Positions 9,144-18,052 of a DNA stretch of 64,000 nt are shown here, piece after piece (position 1 is the first letter of the stretch; each line of letters opens with the position of its first letter). The position numbers and the translations under genes are program-made. The notes under the pieces are model-generated. The model searched no databases and had not been told where the DNA came from. It saw only the letters and a list, made by a program, of their open reading frames with translations. This DNA is from Mucilaginibacter boryungensis (GTDB lineage Bacteria; Bacteroidota; Bacteroidia; Sphingobacteriales; Sphingobacteriaceae): assembly GCF_015221995.1 (NCBI RefSeq), contig NZ_JADFFM010000001.1:2976001-3040000 (forward strand), written 5' to 3'.

Positions 9144-9974
9144 TCATGAATGAATAATGAAGGTGATTATCGATCTAACGTCTTCGAACATGTTACTTAA
9201 TTCGTAAGTTAAAAAAAAGAATACAGCATAAAATATTTGAGGCTTTTTTTGGCCATATAAATATATACTTTCTGCTTTATATAACAGCCACTTGTCGGCG
9301 CAAATAATCATCGTAACACAAATGCCGATAAAAGCGCCGAAAATAACATCGGAAGCCCAATGGTAACACAAATAAACCCGGGAAAAAGTAACAAACACTG
9401 TTGTATATACAAAAGCTGCTATTCCAATTCTGCGGTTAACTAAAAACAACCCTGTACAAATGGAATAAAACAGTACGGCATGGTCGCTGGGCATTGAAGT
9501 TAATTTATCTACGACTATTTTTTCAGCGCTAACAGGCAGTTTTAAATGGAGACCGGGGTAGTCGACCGGCCTTATCCGGAAAGGGGTTGATAAGACGATG
9601 ACCCTACCTATAAAGATTGCTACGAAATTTGAAAATAGCGCCAATAACATTTTTGCCTTTGTTCTAACTTCGTTTTGGTTCCGGGGTAAAAACCAAAGCC
9701 ACCAAAAAACAACCATCATTATACCTCCTTTTAAGAAACTGTTGTCTGCTATAAAAACAATCAATCTATCCGCAAAGGCGCTTTTACGTGAAAACTGTTG
9801 AAAAAAATGGAGTACACCTAAATCGAAGGGGTTCACATCTGGGCGTTTCACCAGTTCATTTGATTTATGCTGTGCAGTTAAGGTATCATTGGCCTTAACA
9901 ATAATGCTTGCCCGGGCGCTTAATATTGTTAAATAAACAATGAATAAAATTGAAAAAAGCCGGAATGCTTTCAT
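9144..9974 (-). CDS. PAP2-family membrane phosphatase
   Basis: A 276-residue membrane protein with an N-terminal signal or anchor and about five or six helices. The acid-phosphatase motifs 2 and 3 are clear: SMPSDHAV and SRVYLCYHWASDVIFGAFIG (catalytic His and Asp). Motif 1 is weaker: the RP in FRIRPVDYP is there, but the lysine seven residues before it is missing. Members dephosphorylate undecaprenyl pyrophosphate, phosphatidylglycerol phosphate or related lipids at the outer face of the membrane. The substrate here is unknown. It is separated by 91 bases from the GT8 gene on the same strand. Confidence 0.88.
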   Translation of the reverse strand: MKAFRLFSILFIVYLTILSARASIIVKANDTLTAQHKSNELVKRPDVNPFDLGVLHFFQQFSRKSAFADRLIVFIADNSFLKGGIMMVVFWWLWFLPRNQNEVRTKAKMLLALFSNFVAIFIGRVIVLSTPFRIRPVDYPGLHLKLPVSAEKIVVDKLTSMPSDHAVLFYSICTGLFLVNRRIGIAAFVYTTVFVTFSRVYLCYHWASDVIFGAFIGICVTMIICADKWLLYKAESIYLYGQKKPQIFYAVFFFLTYELSNMFEDVRSIITFIIHS

Positions 9975-10523
9975 GTGGGTGGTTAGGGGTTTACGTTACC
10001 TTAAAAGTAATAAACATTTTAAGAATATGCCCTTTATTATAATAAAGTCTATTAATAAATAAGTTCGATAAACTTTCGTGATATAAACACATAGTGTAGA
10101 TGAATAGCTAATTTTATCGATAAACAAGCGGTCATTCCATGCAAACTCGTGAAATTGTGATGGCAGTAACCTCCTGAAGCATTATTTGCAAAGGCTATAT
10201 AAATTATAAAAGCTACAAGCCTGGCGGATATCGAAATATCTGTAATTCAAAAAAAATAGCCAGAAATTATCTCGCATAATTTCTGGCTATAATTAACTAT
10301 TTAACTGTCTTATTATTAAACTATTGATTAATAATTTAATTTCGACATTTCTCCGTGAAACAATTAAAATCAATAATTGTTTTAAACAATTATAAAAAAA
10401 AGTCGTTACGATTAATAAACAGACGTATAAGTCCGATAATGTGAAATTTATTTGCACTTAAAGAAAATTCAAATAAGTTTACATTTCATAGTGCAATTTA
10501 ACTATTAACTAACTGATCATTTT
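9975..10523. other. Long intergenic region upstream of the SusC/SusD pair
   Basis: A 549-base region between divergent genes. It holds one strong hairpin (10256-10290) and is otherwise AT-rich without a convincing ORF. A weak -7-like TACATTTC lies at 10480-10487, 37 bases before the SusC start; it has one mismatch to TAnnTTTG and no well-spaced -33 element. Confidence 0.5.
10256..10290 (-). terminator. Orphan terminator-like hairpin
   Basis: A perfect 15-bp stem (10256-10270 and 10276-10290) with the loop CTCGC. On the minus strand it is followed by a run of T (the A-run at 10249-10256), as in an intrinsic terminator for leftward transcription. No leftward gene lies to its right, so the transcript it would end is unknown. 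Confidence 0.6.
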
Positions 10524-13500
10524 ATGAAAAAAATTCTACTATGGAATTTGTGCATCCTATTATTTGCCATAAATGGCGCATATGCACAATCCCATGTCGT
10601 GACCGGGAAGGTTACGGCTAAATTAGACGGCATGCCGCTGCCAGGCGTAACCGTAACTGTAAAAGGAACAACTACCGGAACCCAAACCAACAGTGACGGA
10701 CGATACACTATTAATGCTCCGAATGGCGCACAATTAACCTTCAGTTTTATTGGATACACCTCCCAAACACTAACTGTAAGCGGTAATGTTATGGATGTTG
10801 TACTTGCCGAATCAACCCAGCAATTGGGCGAGGTAGTGGTTACAGGTGCATTAGGTATTACCCGAACCCGCAATCAGCAGGCTTATGCCGCGCAACAGGT
10901 GGCAGGCGATGAAGTAAGCAAACAGCGTTCATCTAATTTTGTTACAGGCTTATCGGGTAAGGTAGCGGGGTTAGAGATCCGTCAAAACAACACGGTTGGT
11001 GGTTCAACTAACGTTGTACTACGTGGGTATAAATCTATTACTGGTAATAACCAGGCGCTTTTTGTAATTGATGGCGTACCTATTGGCAATACCAACACTA
11101 ATGGTACCGACCAGCAAACAGGTGGCGGTGGTTACGATTACGGTAGCCCTGTGTCTGATATTAATCCCGATGATATCGAAAGTGTTACTGTGCTCAAAGG
11201 CGCGGGCGCAACAGCATTATATGGCTCGCGGGGCAGCAACGGTGTAATTTTAATAACTACAAAAAAGGCAAAAAAAGGTCTGGGTATTTCCCTTAATTCA
11301 ACAGTTACACTAAGCGAAATTGACCGCTCAACATTCCCGCAATATCAAAAGCAATACGGTGGCGGTTATGCCAAATATTTTAACAGCGGCGATATCTTCG
11401 GTAAAACAGGGGTAGATGTGGCCCCTACCGCAGACGATGCGTCAAACGGTACAGAATTTGACCCCAACCTACTGATTTACCAATGGGATGCCTTCGACCC
11501 GACATCCCCTAATTATGGGAAACCTACACCATGGGTTGCAGCGGCTAACGACCCAAGCACTTTCTTTATTAAGCCAATTTCAACTATACAAAGTTTAATG
11601 GTAACCAATGGCGGCGATAACGGCAGCTTTAAATTGGGCTATACTAAAAGCATAGACAGGGGCACCATCCCTAACAGCAAGCTTGATAAAAATTTGGTTG
11701 ATTTTGCAGCTACTTATAATATTACCCCAAAACTTACAGTGGGGGCGAATATTAACTTCTTTAACACTAATGGCACAGGCCGGGGTGGCACCGGTTACGA
11801 CGGAAATAACTCAGATAACCGTAACGTAATTACCGGCTTCAGACAGTGGTGGCAAACAAACGTGGATATTAAGGAGTTAAAAGCGGCCTACGATAGAACG
11901 CATGCTAACGTATCCTGGAATATGGCCGACCCGGCAAACGGAGTAACTTTCCCTGCGTTCTGGAATAACCCCTACTGGGTGGTTGATCATAACTATGAAA
12001 GTGATACTCGTAACAGGTACCTGGGTAATATTAATGCCAGCTATAAACCCCTGTCATGGTTAACCATAACTGGCAGGATATCTTTAGATACCTATGCCGA
12101 ATTACAGCAAGAACGGTATGATGTTGGCAGTATTGGTGTACCATACTATTCAAGGTATAATCACAATTACTCGGAAACCAACTACGATTTGCTTGTTAAC
12201 ATGAATAAAGATATTGCCACAAACCTTAATTTAAAGGCATTGTTGGGTACAAACATCCGTAAGAATAATGAGAATGCCATTACGGCCAGCACAAATGGCG
12301 GACTGATCATCCCGGGGCTATATTCGTTATCTAATTCATTAAATGCACCTTTAGCGCCAACAGAGTTTGATGGCCGCAAGGAAGTAGATGGCTATTTTGC
12401 CGGCGCTACATTAACATGGAAAAACATGATTACCGTAGATGGTACTATCCGGAGAGATCAATCGTCTACCCTACCAGCATCCAATAATACTTATTATTAC
12501 CCCTCGGTTTCGGCAGGGTTTACGTTTTCAGAACTGTTGAAGAATTATACCTGGTTGTCGTACGGCAAAATAAGGGCAAGTTACGCACAGGTTGGTAGCG
12601 ATGCACCATATCATAGTATACTTGATACTTATACCATCCTGCCCCCTATAGGTGCCAACCCGCAAACAGCTGCAAGCACCACTAAAAACAATCCTGATTT
12701 AAAACCAGAGCAAACTAAAAGTAAAGAGATAGGGTTGGAACTATCTTTCTTTAACAACCGCTTAGGTTTTGATGGTACTTACTATGTAACCAATACATTT
12801 AATGAAATTTTGCCGGTAAATGTATCCAGTACTACCGGTTATAATTATAAGTATTTGAATGCTGGCTCCGTACAAAATAAAGGTGTCGAGCTTTCATTAA
12901 ACGGCACCCCTATTAAATCAAAGTCGTTTAGCTGGAAGGTGATGTTAAACTTTACCGCATCGCGTAATACAGTTACTTCATTGTTTAAAGATGCCACGGG
13001 TAATGAAGCAAGTAACCTGCAATTGGCCAGTTTCCAAAACGGCGAATCGCTTAACGCGCCATTGCATGAGGCATTTGGCACCATCCGGGGTACCGATTTT
13101 GTTTATGATGCCAACGGCAATAAAATTGTTGGCCCCGACGGGCAATATCTGATCAGCGATAACAATAATATAAACCTTGGTAACATTAATCCAAATTGGA
13201 CCGGCGGTATCAATAACAGCTTTTCTTACAAAAACTTATCATTAAGTTTCCTTATAGATATACGCAAGGGCGGTTCGGTATTCTCTAACGACCTGGCTTA
13301 TGGTTTAGCTGATGGTATTTATCCATTAACTGCTTACTTAAATGATCTGGGCAAACCTGTACGTAACTCGCTTACCGATGGTGGCGGTTTTATCCGCCCG
13401 GGCGTTACACAAACCGGACAGCCAAACACTGTAAGGGTTAGCGGCGAAAATTATGGCGATTTTGGTGATGGTGCAGGCTTGCTGCCACTTAAGGAGTTTG

Positions 13501-13754
13501 TATATGATGCAAGTTATGTTAAACTACGCGAAGCTATAATAGGTTATTCATTACCTAAAAGTTCATTGCGTAAGCTTGGCCCTGTTAAAGACGTAACGTT
13601 CCAGCTTATTGGTCGTAATTTGTGGATCATCCATAAAAACATTCCGTATGCCGACCCGGAAGATGGCTTAAGTGCTGGTAACCTGCAAGGTATACAAGAA
13701 GGATCGTATCCGGCTACCCGCACGTTTGCCCTTAATTTAAAAGTAACTTTTTAA
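10524..13754 (+). CDS. SusC/RagA-family TonB-linked outer-membrane protein
   Basis: The full-length protein has 1076 residues. It begins with a signal peptide (MKKILLWNLCILLFAINGAYAQ). Residues about 24-105 are a carboxypeptidase-regulatory-like domain (VTAKLDGMPLPGVTVTVKG). Then come the plug with ALFVIDGVPIGN and ALYGSRGSNGVILITT, and a 22-strand-type barrel that ends in the aromatic FALNLKVTF. It pairs with the SusD-like gene 10 bases downstream to import a ligand across the outer membrane with TonB energy. There are no glycoside hydrolases, sulfatases or sigma/anti-sigma genes around it, so this is a bare pair with an unknown ligand. Confidence 0.97.
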   Translation: MKKILLWNLCILLFAINGAYAQSHVVTGKVTAKLDGMPLPGVTVTVKGTTTGTQTNSDGRYTINAPNGAQLTFSFIGYTSQTLTVSGNVMDVVLAESTQQLGEVVVTGALGITRTRNQQAYAAQQVAGDEVSKQRSSNFVTGLSGKVAGLEIRQNNTVGGSTNVVLRGYKSITGNNQALFVIDGVPIGNTNTNGTDQQTGGGGYDYGSPVSDINPDDIESVTVLKGAGATALYGSRGSNGVILITTKKAKKGLGISLNSTVTLSEIDRSTFPQYQKQYGGGYAKYFNSGDIFGKTGVDVAPTADDASNGTEFDPNLLIYQWDAFDPTSPNYGKPTPWVAAANDPSTFFIKPISTIQSLMVTNGGDNGSFKLGYTKSIDRGTIPNSKLDKNLVDFAATYNITPKLTVGANINFFNTNGTGRGGTGYDGNNSDNRNVITGFRQWWQTNVDIKELKAAYDRTHANVSWNMADPANGVTFPAFWNNPYWVVDHNYESDTRNRYLGNINASYKPLSWLTITGRISLDTYAELQQERYDVGSIGVPYYSRYNHNYSETNYDLLVNMNKDIATNLNLKALLGTNIRKNNENAITASTNGGLIIPGLYSLSNSLNAPLAPTEFDGRKEVDGYFAGATLTWKNMITVDGTIRRDQSSTLPASNNTYYYPSVSAGFTFSELLKNYTWLSYGKIRASYAQVGSDAPYHSILDTYTILPPIGANPQTAASTTKNNPDLKPEQTKSKEIGLELSFFNNRLGFDGTYYVTNTFNEILPVNVSSTTGYNYKYLNAGSVQNKGVELSLNGTPIKSKSFSWKVMLNFTASRNTVTSLFKDATGNEASNLQLASFQNGESLNAPLHEAFGTIRGTDFVYDANGNKIVGPDGQYLISDNNNINLGNINPNWTGGINNSFSYKNLSLSFLIDIRKGGSVFSNDLAYGLADGIYPLTAYLNDLGKPVRNSLTDGGGFIRPGVTQTGQPNTVRVSGENYGDFGDGAGLLPLKEFVYDASYVKLREAIIGYSLPKSSLRKLGPVKDVTFQLIGRNLWIIHKNIPYADPEDGLSAGNLQGIQEGSYPATRTFALNLKVTF

Positions 13755-13764
13755 CATTACTGAG

Positions 13765-15231
13765 ATGAAAAAAACAGCATATATTTTTGTACTGATGTTG
13801 ATACTTTCAGCATGTACAAAAGATTTAACATCGTTAAATGTCGACCCGAAAAACCCTGCGTCGGTACCATCGTTCAGCCTTTTTACAGAAGCCGAGCGGT
13901 CAATGGCGAATACGCTTACCTCGTCAAGCGTTAACTTAAATATATTCAGGCTAATTGAACAGCAATGGACTGAAACTACGTATCTGAATGAAACCCGGTA
14001 CCAGCTACCATCGCGTAACCAGCCCGATAATATTTGGAGCGCATTATATACCGGCGCTTTAGCCAACTATCAGCAGGCTAAAACTAAGCTGGTTACGGAT
14101 GTAACCGATGCTGGTACCCAGAAAAACGAGACGGCGATTATTGATATCTTACAAGTGTATACATACTTTTATTTGGTTACAACCTATGGTAATGTACCCT
14201 ACTCTCAGGCTTTAGATATTAATAATCCGTTCCCTAAATACGATGATGCCAAAACCATTTATAATGACCTTTTGGCCCGCTTAGATAAGGACATTGCAGC
14301 GCTTAACCCTTCTGCCGGCAGCTTTGGCGATGCGGATCTGATTTATAAAGGGGATTCTGCCGCCTGGAAAAAATTTGCCAATACACTTAAATTAAAAATG
14401 GGGCTGGTTATTGCCGATTCTGACAATGCTAAAGCGCAGTCAACGGTTCAATCGGCAGTCGCTGGTGGTGTCTTTACATCAAATGCTGATAATGCCACGT
14501 TTAAATACGTATCATCTCCCCCCAATACTAATCCTATTTGGGTTGACCTTGTGCAAAGCCAAAGACACGATTTTGTAGCAACATCAGAGTTTTTAAGTTA
14601 TCTTAAGCCAAATACCGCCAACCAGGACCCCCGGCTACCTTACTTTTTTGCACAAAGCAGTAATGGTGTATATGCCGGTGCGCCAAATGGATCAGGGAAC
14701 GGAGGGCTTGTGTTTAGCCAATACTCGCTTCCTTCAGGGCCATTGTTAACCCCAGGCTCCATCGGGTCGTTAACTAATCCCGATTTCCCAGGCTTATTAT
14801 TAGATTATTCAGAAACAGAATTTAACCTGGCCGAAGCAGTGCAGCGTGGTTATATTACCGGCAGCGTAGCAGCACACTATAACAGTGGTGTTACCGCTTC
14901 AATAACCTATTGGGGGGGTACAGCAGCCCAGGCGGCAACCTATTTACTACAGCCGGATGTTGCTTATCTTACCGCAAGCGGCACCCCGTTGCAAAAGATA
15001 GCGCGCCAGGAATATGTAGCCTTATACAACAGAGGTTGGGATGCCTGGATATTGACCCGCAGACTGGATTATCCGGTGTTGCTTAAGCCTGCAAAAGCCT
15101 ACACCGACTTTCCAGTGCGCTTTACCTATCCTGTTAGCGAGCAAAACGTGAATGTTACTAATTATACCCAGGCATCATCAGCTATTGGTGGTGACGATGT
15201 AACTACAAAGCTTTTCTTTGACAAGTTTTAA
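13765..15231 (+). CDS. SusD/RagB-family nutrient-binding outer-membrane lipoprotein (SusD-like_2 type)
   Basis: A 488-residue lipoprotein with the lipobox LILSAC at the end of its signal peptide (Cys about residue 17). The helical TPR-like core is visible in IIDILQVYTYFYLVTTYGNVPYSQAL and WKKFANTLKLKMGLVIAD, with LLDYSETEFNLAEAVQRGYI and the C-terminal YVALYNRGWDAWILTRRLDYP. This pattern fits the SusD-like_2 group. It forms the surface lid over the SusC barrel encoded upstream and captures the ligand. A strong terminator follows 15 bases after the stop. Confidence 0.95.
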   Translation: MKKTAYIFVLMLILSACTKDLTSLNVDPKNPASVPSFSLFTEAERSMANTLTSSSVNLNIFRLIEQQWTETTYLNETRYQLPSRNQPDNIWSALYTGALANYQQAKTKLVTDVTDAGTQKNETAIIDILQVYTYFYLVTTYGNVPYSQALDINNPFPKYDDAKTIYNDLLARLDKDIAALNPSAGSFGDADLIYKGDSAAWKKFANTLKLKMGLVIADSDNAKAQSTVQSAVAGGVFTSNADNATFKYVSSPPNTNPIWVDLVQSQRHDFVATSEFLSYLKPNTANQDPRLPYFFAQSSNGVYAGAPNGSGNGGLVFSQYSLPSGPLLTPGSIGSLTNPDFPGLLLDYSETEFNLAEAVQRGYITGSVAAHYNSGVTASITYWGGTAAQAATYLLQPDVAYLTASGTPLQKIARQEYVALYNRGWDAWILTRRLDYPVLLKPAKAYTDFPVRFTYPVSEQNVNVTNYTQASSAIGGDDVTTKLFFDKF

Positions 15232-15246
15232 CTTATCTATTACCAC

Positions 15247-15280
15247 AAAAAAGAGCTGCCGGGAATGGCGGCTCTTTTTT
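15247..15280 (+). terminator. Intrinsic terminator of the SusC/SusD operon
   Basis: Arms 15247-15260 and 15267-15280, 14 bp with one T-G wobble, loop GGGAAT, followed by further T. It starts with AAAAAA, so it may work in both directions. Confidence 0.9.
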
Positions 15281-15291
15281 TTATAATGAAC

Positions 15292-15405
15292 CATAAAAAA
15301 AGCTCCTTAGATTTCTCTAAGAAGCTTTGCTGTGGTACCAACTGGGATCAAACCAATGGCACAAGGATTTTCAGTCCTTCGCTCTACCATCTGAGTTACG
15401 GTACC
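15292..15405. repeat. Left direct repeat: decayed tRNA-Phe plus its terminator (attachment-site-like)
   Basis: This 114-bp segment repeats 21526-21638 in the same orientation. Bases 15296-15349 are identical to 21529-21582 over 54 bp; these cover the tRNA-Phe terminator and the 3' end of the tRNA. The rest (the 5' two thirds of the tRNA) is similar but has several changes. A pair of repeats at a tRNA 3' end, with foreign-looking genes between them, is the usual trace of integration by a tRNA-targeting recombinase. Confidence 0.75.
15333..15405 (-). pseudogene. Degenerate second copy of tRNA-Phe(GAA)
   Basis: It has 73 bases like the intact copy and keeps the anticodon loop CTGAAAA and the acceptor arms. 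It has changes at conserved places: the T-loop reads TTTGATC instead of TTCGATC (loss of C56), the D-stem has an A-C mismatch at the 10-25 pair, and the last acceptor pair is G-T. It also lacks the -7 promoter box found before the intact copy. It is probably not functional, although a weak tRNA cannot be excluded. Confidence 0.7.
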
Positions 15406-15540
15406 GTCGACCATACATCGATTTGAAAATAGTCATTTTGGCTGTATTTGAACAGTTCCCATATCCATTATAGGGAGTTATAAATAGGTGAATACACCCG
15501 AAAAATACCGTGTTTTCACCGTAACTTTTTAATATACTCA

Positions 15541-17175
15541 ATGTATAACTTGCAATATAAACCTATAATTAACTGTTTAACTATGCTGACCTTTCACCAA
15601 TACGGCAATACTGATGCCGCAATTATCAATTTATTAAAAGAATTAGGTATTCGGGTTAGTTCTAAGGATGTGAGCAGTGAACTGGAAAAGCATCCTGATA
15701 ACCCCAGTATGTTGGCAATAAGCGATGTACTTGATTGGTTTCAAATACCTAATGCTGCTTATAAAGTAGAGACAAACAAAATCACGGATGTTCCTACTCC
15801 TTTTATAGCTTATACCAAACGAAATAATGATTTTGTAACTGTTAAGAAAATTGAAAGTAACAATGTCATCCTCGCTGACAATAAACGAAGCAACTACAAA
15901 CTACCGATAGATGAGTTTAAAAATAACTTTAATGGGGTTGTCTTAGTGGCCGAGGTGCCCGAGCAAGGTAAATTTCGCGAACAACCCGTGCTTGATTCAT
16001 TTGGTGTTTATAAATCGCCTGTTGCTATTGTCGGTTTAACTATAGCGTTTATAACTACATTGTTATTCCGCACTAATTATTTAAACAATTTAAATTGGCA
16101 AATATTAACATTGACTTTGTTCAAATCAACTGGATTGATCACTTCGGTATTATTGCTTATACAAAGTATTGATAAAAACAACCCGTTAGTACAAACACTT
16201 TGTGGTGGTGGTAGTGGTAAAACCGATTGCAATGCCATACTGACATCAAAAGCCGCTAACGTGTTTACAGGGCTTACCTGGAGCGAGGTAGGCTTTTTTT
16301 ATTTTGCAGCTACGTGGCTTGCCTTATTATTTGGTGGGCAATCAACCGCCGTGCTAAACAGCTTGACCTTACTAAATATCTTCAGCTTACCTTATACAAT
16401 TTACTCTATTAATTATCAAGCACGTGTAGCAAAACAGTGGTGTGTATTCTGTCTTATTATACAAGGTTTGCTTTGGCTCGAATTTATTTCCTTCGTTACC
16501 CTTTTAAAACAACCTTTCCTTCTGTCGGCAACTGCAATAGTTACCTTATTGTTTTCCGCTATAATCCCTGTTACTATATGGCTGTTATTGAAGCCCCTGT
16601 TTTTGAAGGTGCAACAATTAACCGCACTAAAAAGCCAGCTTCAAAAATTTAAATACAACCGTGAATTATTTGAAACCGCGCTAAAAGAGCAGCCTAAATA
16701 TGCTATACCTTCAGACGAATGGAGCATTGTTTTAGGAAATGTTGAAGCCAGCCACATCATTACTATGGTAAGCAACCCCTATTGCCAGCCTTGCAGCCGG
16801 GCTCATGCACAAGTTGAAGAAGCGTTAAATAACCTTGGTAATATACAGGTGCGAATAGTTTTTGTAGGAAACAATATTGATGAAAAGGATAGTAAGACAC
16901 GTGTGCATAGGCATTTGATGAAGTTAAACGCCTTACCTGATAAAACCATTATCAGAAGCGCCCTGCATGATTGGTATGAGCAAAAACAAAAAAATTACGA
17001 CGAATGGGTCAAAGTATACCCTATTCCCTCATCTGCAAATATAAACGCTCAGTTAGCTCAACAAAAAAAATGGGTAGACATAGCCGAGATATCCGCCACT
17101 CCAACTTTACTGGTTAATGGTTATAAGCTACCCAAAAATTACCAGTTAGCTGATTTAAAATATATGCTTGAATAG
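15541..17175 (+). CDS. C39-like / VKOR / thioredoxin fusion: disulfide-forming membrane protein
   Basis: This 544-residue protein has three parts. Residues about 15-140 resemble the C39-like domain often found in Bacteroidota VKOR proteins (ELEKHPDNPSMLAISDVLDW, then TPFIAYT), but they have no catalytic Cys-His pair. Residues about 155-355 are a VKOR membrane domain with Cys221 and Cys230 (CGGGSGKTDC), Ser248 and the active CxxC Cys301-Cys304 (WCVFC). Residues about 380-544 are a thioredoxin/DsbA-like domain with Cys415-Cys418 (CQPC) and the cis-proline region ATPTLL. Such fusions oxidise thiols on the far side of the inner membrane with quinone as acceptor. It probably forms the disulfides of the cysteine-rich peptides encoded next. 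The ATG at 15583 is another possible start. Confidence 0.9.
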   Translation: MYNLQYKPIINCLTMLTFHQYGNTDAAIINLLKELGIRVSSKDVSSELEKHPDNPSMLAISDVLDWFQIPNAAYKVETNKITDVPTPFIAYTKRNNDFVTVKKIESNNVILADNKRSNYKLPIDEFKNNFNGVVLVAEVPEQGKFREQPVLDSFGVYKSPVAIVGLTIAFITTLLFRTNYLNNLNWQILTLTLFKSTGLITSVLLLIQSIDKNNPLVQTLCGGGSGKTDCNAILTSKAANVFTGLTWSEVGFFYFAATWLALLFGGQSTAVLNSLTLLNIFSLPYTIYSINYQARVAKQWCVFCLIIQGLLWLEFISFVTLLKQPFLLSATAIVTLLFSAIIPVTIWLLLKPLFLKVQQLTALKSQLQKFKYNRELFETALKEQPKYAIPSDEWSIVLGNVEASHIITMVSNPYCQPCSRAHAQVEEALNNLGNIQVRIVFVGNNIDEKDSKTRVHRHLMKLNALPDKTIIRSALHDWYEQKQKNYDEWVKVYPIPSSANINAQLAQQKKWVDIAEISATPTLLVNGYKLPKNYQLADLKYMLE

Positions 17176-17200
17176 CAAAAGAAATTTTCGAAAGTAAAAA

Positions 17201-17249
17201 ACATGCACTTAATGTATACCGCCAAAATTGCCGGGGCGTGGTTACGGCA
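17201..17249 (+). promoter_or_regulatory. Conserved 5' element, copy 1 (before first precursor peptide)
   Basis: This is the first of three copies of a ~50-nt element that end 22-27 bases before the ATG of a precursor peptide gene. It contains ATGCACTTAATGTATACCGC and then the hairpin TGCCG - GGGCGTGGTTA - CGGCA. The loop is identical in copies 1 and 3. I do not know this element. It may be a structured leader RNA or a protein-binding site. Confidence 0.7.
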
Positions 17250-17275
17250 AATCCAGAAACTAAATATTCAATAAA

Positions 17276-17494
17276 ATGGAAAAGTTTAAAAAATTAAGCC
17301 GGTCTGAAATGAAAAATGTAGCAGGGGCGGGCGATTGCCCTTACAACTGTTACGAAGTGAGCTGTTTAACAACGGGTGGATGGGTGCCTATTGCTTATGA
17401 TTCTGTTTGTAATGATATAGCTTACGATAGTGTTTGTGTGAGTATGGGTTATTCGCCTGAAGTTGCCTGTGCTTGTGTATCGTCAGGCTGTTAG
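17276..17494 (+). CDS. Precursor peptide 1: double-glycine-type leader, 8-Cys core
   Basis: A 72-residue peptide. The leader MEKFKKLSRSEMKNVAGAG is of the Bacteroidota kind 'LSRxEMKxxxGG' and ends in a small-residue pair (AG) suited to a C39 peptidase. The core of about 53 residues has eight Cys and repeats the phrase AYDSVC-ND-IAYDSVC. The even Cys number fits disulfide bonding by the upstream VKOR/thioredoxin protein. The leader resembles those of natural product precursors, but no modifying enzyme (radical SAM, lanthionine synthase, cyclase) is encoded here. Possible roles are a bacteriocin or a signal peptide; neither can be told from the sequence. Confidence 0.85.
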   Translation: MEKFKKLSRSEMKNVAGAGDCPYNCYEVSCLTTGGWVPIAYDSVCNDIAYDSVCVSMGYSPEVACACVSSGC

Positions 17495-17720
17495 ATAGTA
17501 TTAATGTAGTATCTATCCTGTTAAAAACTAAAAGGGTACTATATTATTAAAATGTTATTAAATAATCCTTCATTAGCCGTTAGCTGTTACAAAGACTTAA
17601 ACATCGTGCTATATAAACCCTTAGGCCCCTCTTTTATTAAATATATCACATAAGACAGGGGGATCTATAGTCACATATGGCTTGATAGCAGCAAAGAAAC
17701 TTCTCGCGAAAGTAAAGGAG
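17495..17720. other. Spacer between precursor peptide genes 1 and 2
   Basis: The 301-base gap between the two peptide genes is AT-rich and has no ORF that I believe. Its 3' end holds the second conserved element (17721-17770). The stretch GCGAAAGTAAA at 17706-17716, just before that element, is also found as CGAAAGTAAA just before the first element, so the conserved block may extend further upstream in these two copies. Confidence 0.5.
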
Positions 17721-17770
17721 TATGCACTTTAACAATACATACCGCCCAGTTGCCGGGCGTGGTTATGGCA
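17721..17770 (+). promoter_or_regulatory. Conserved 5' element, copy 2 (before second precursor peptide)
   Basis: It contains TATGCACTTTAACAATACAT, ACCGCC and then the hairpin TGCC - GGGCGTGGTTAT - GGCA. It is one base shorter in the G-run and has a T in place of the C that closes the stem in copy 1, so the stem is four pairs long here. It ends 25 bases before the ATG at 17796. Confidence 0.7.
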
Positions 17771-17795
17771 TTTTGTTTAATATACTGTTTTTTTT

Positions 17796-18029
17796 ATGGA
17801 AAAGTTTAATAAACTCAGCAGAACTGAGATGAAAAACGTTACTGGCGGATCTCCTTTCTACGTTACGGTCTCGTGCTACAATGGCTACTTTTATTTAGGC
17901 GATGTATGCACTGGCATGATAGAAAGCGACTGCCTTGACCAGATACCGCCTACCTTAGATGCAATGTGTGTGAATTTATATGGTTTAGGTACCGCTGATC
18001 AATCAACATGCGGAATTGGTAACTGTTAA
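17796..18029 (+). CDS. Precursor peptide 2: double-glycine leader, 6-Cys core
   Basis: A 77-residue peptide with the leader MEKFNKLSRTEMKNVTGG, a true Gly-Gly cleavage site for the C39 transporter. The core of about 59 residues has six Cys spread along its length (SCYNG, DVCTG, SDCLD, AMCVN, STCGI, GNC) and is rich in Tyr, Gly and acidic residues. It shares no sequence with cores 1 and 3, although the leaders are almost the same. This is the pattern of precursors that use one export machine but act differently. The target and activity are unknown. Confidence 0.85.
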   Translation: MEKFNKLSRTEMKNVTGGSPFYVTVSCYNGYFYLGDVCTGMIESDCLDQIPPTLDAMCVNLYGLGTADQSTCGIGNC

Positions 18030-18052
18030 TACTCTCTTAGCTTAACAACGGG

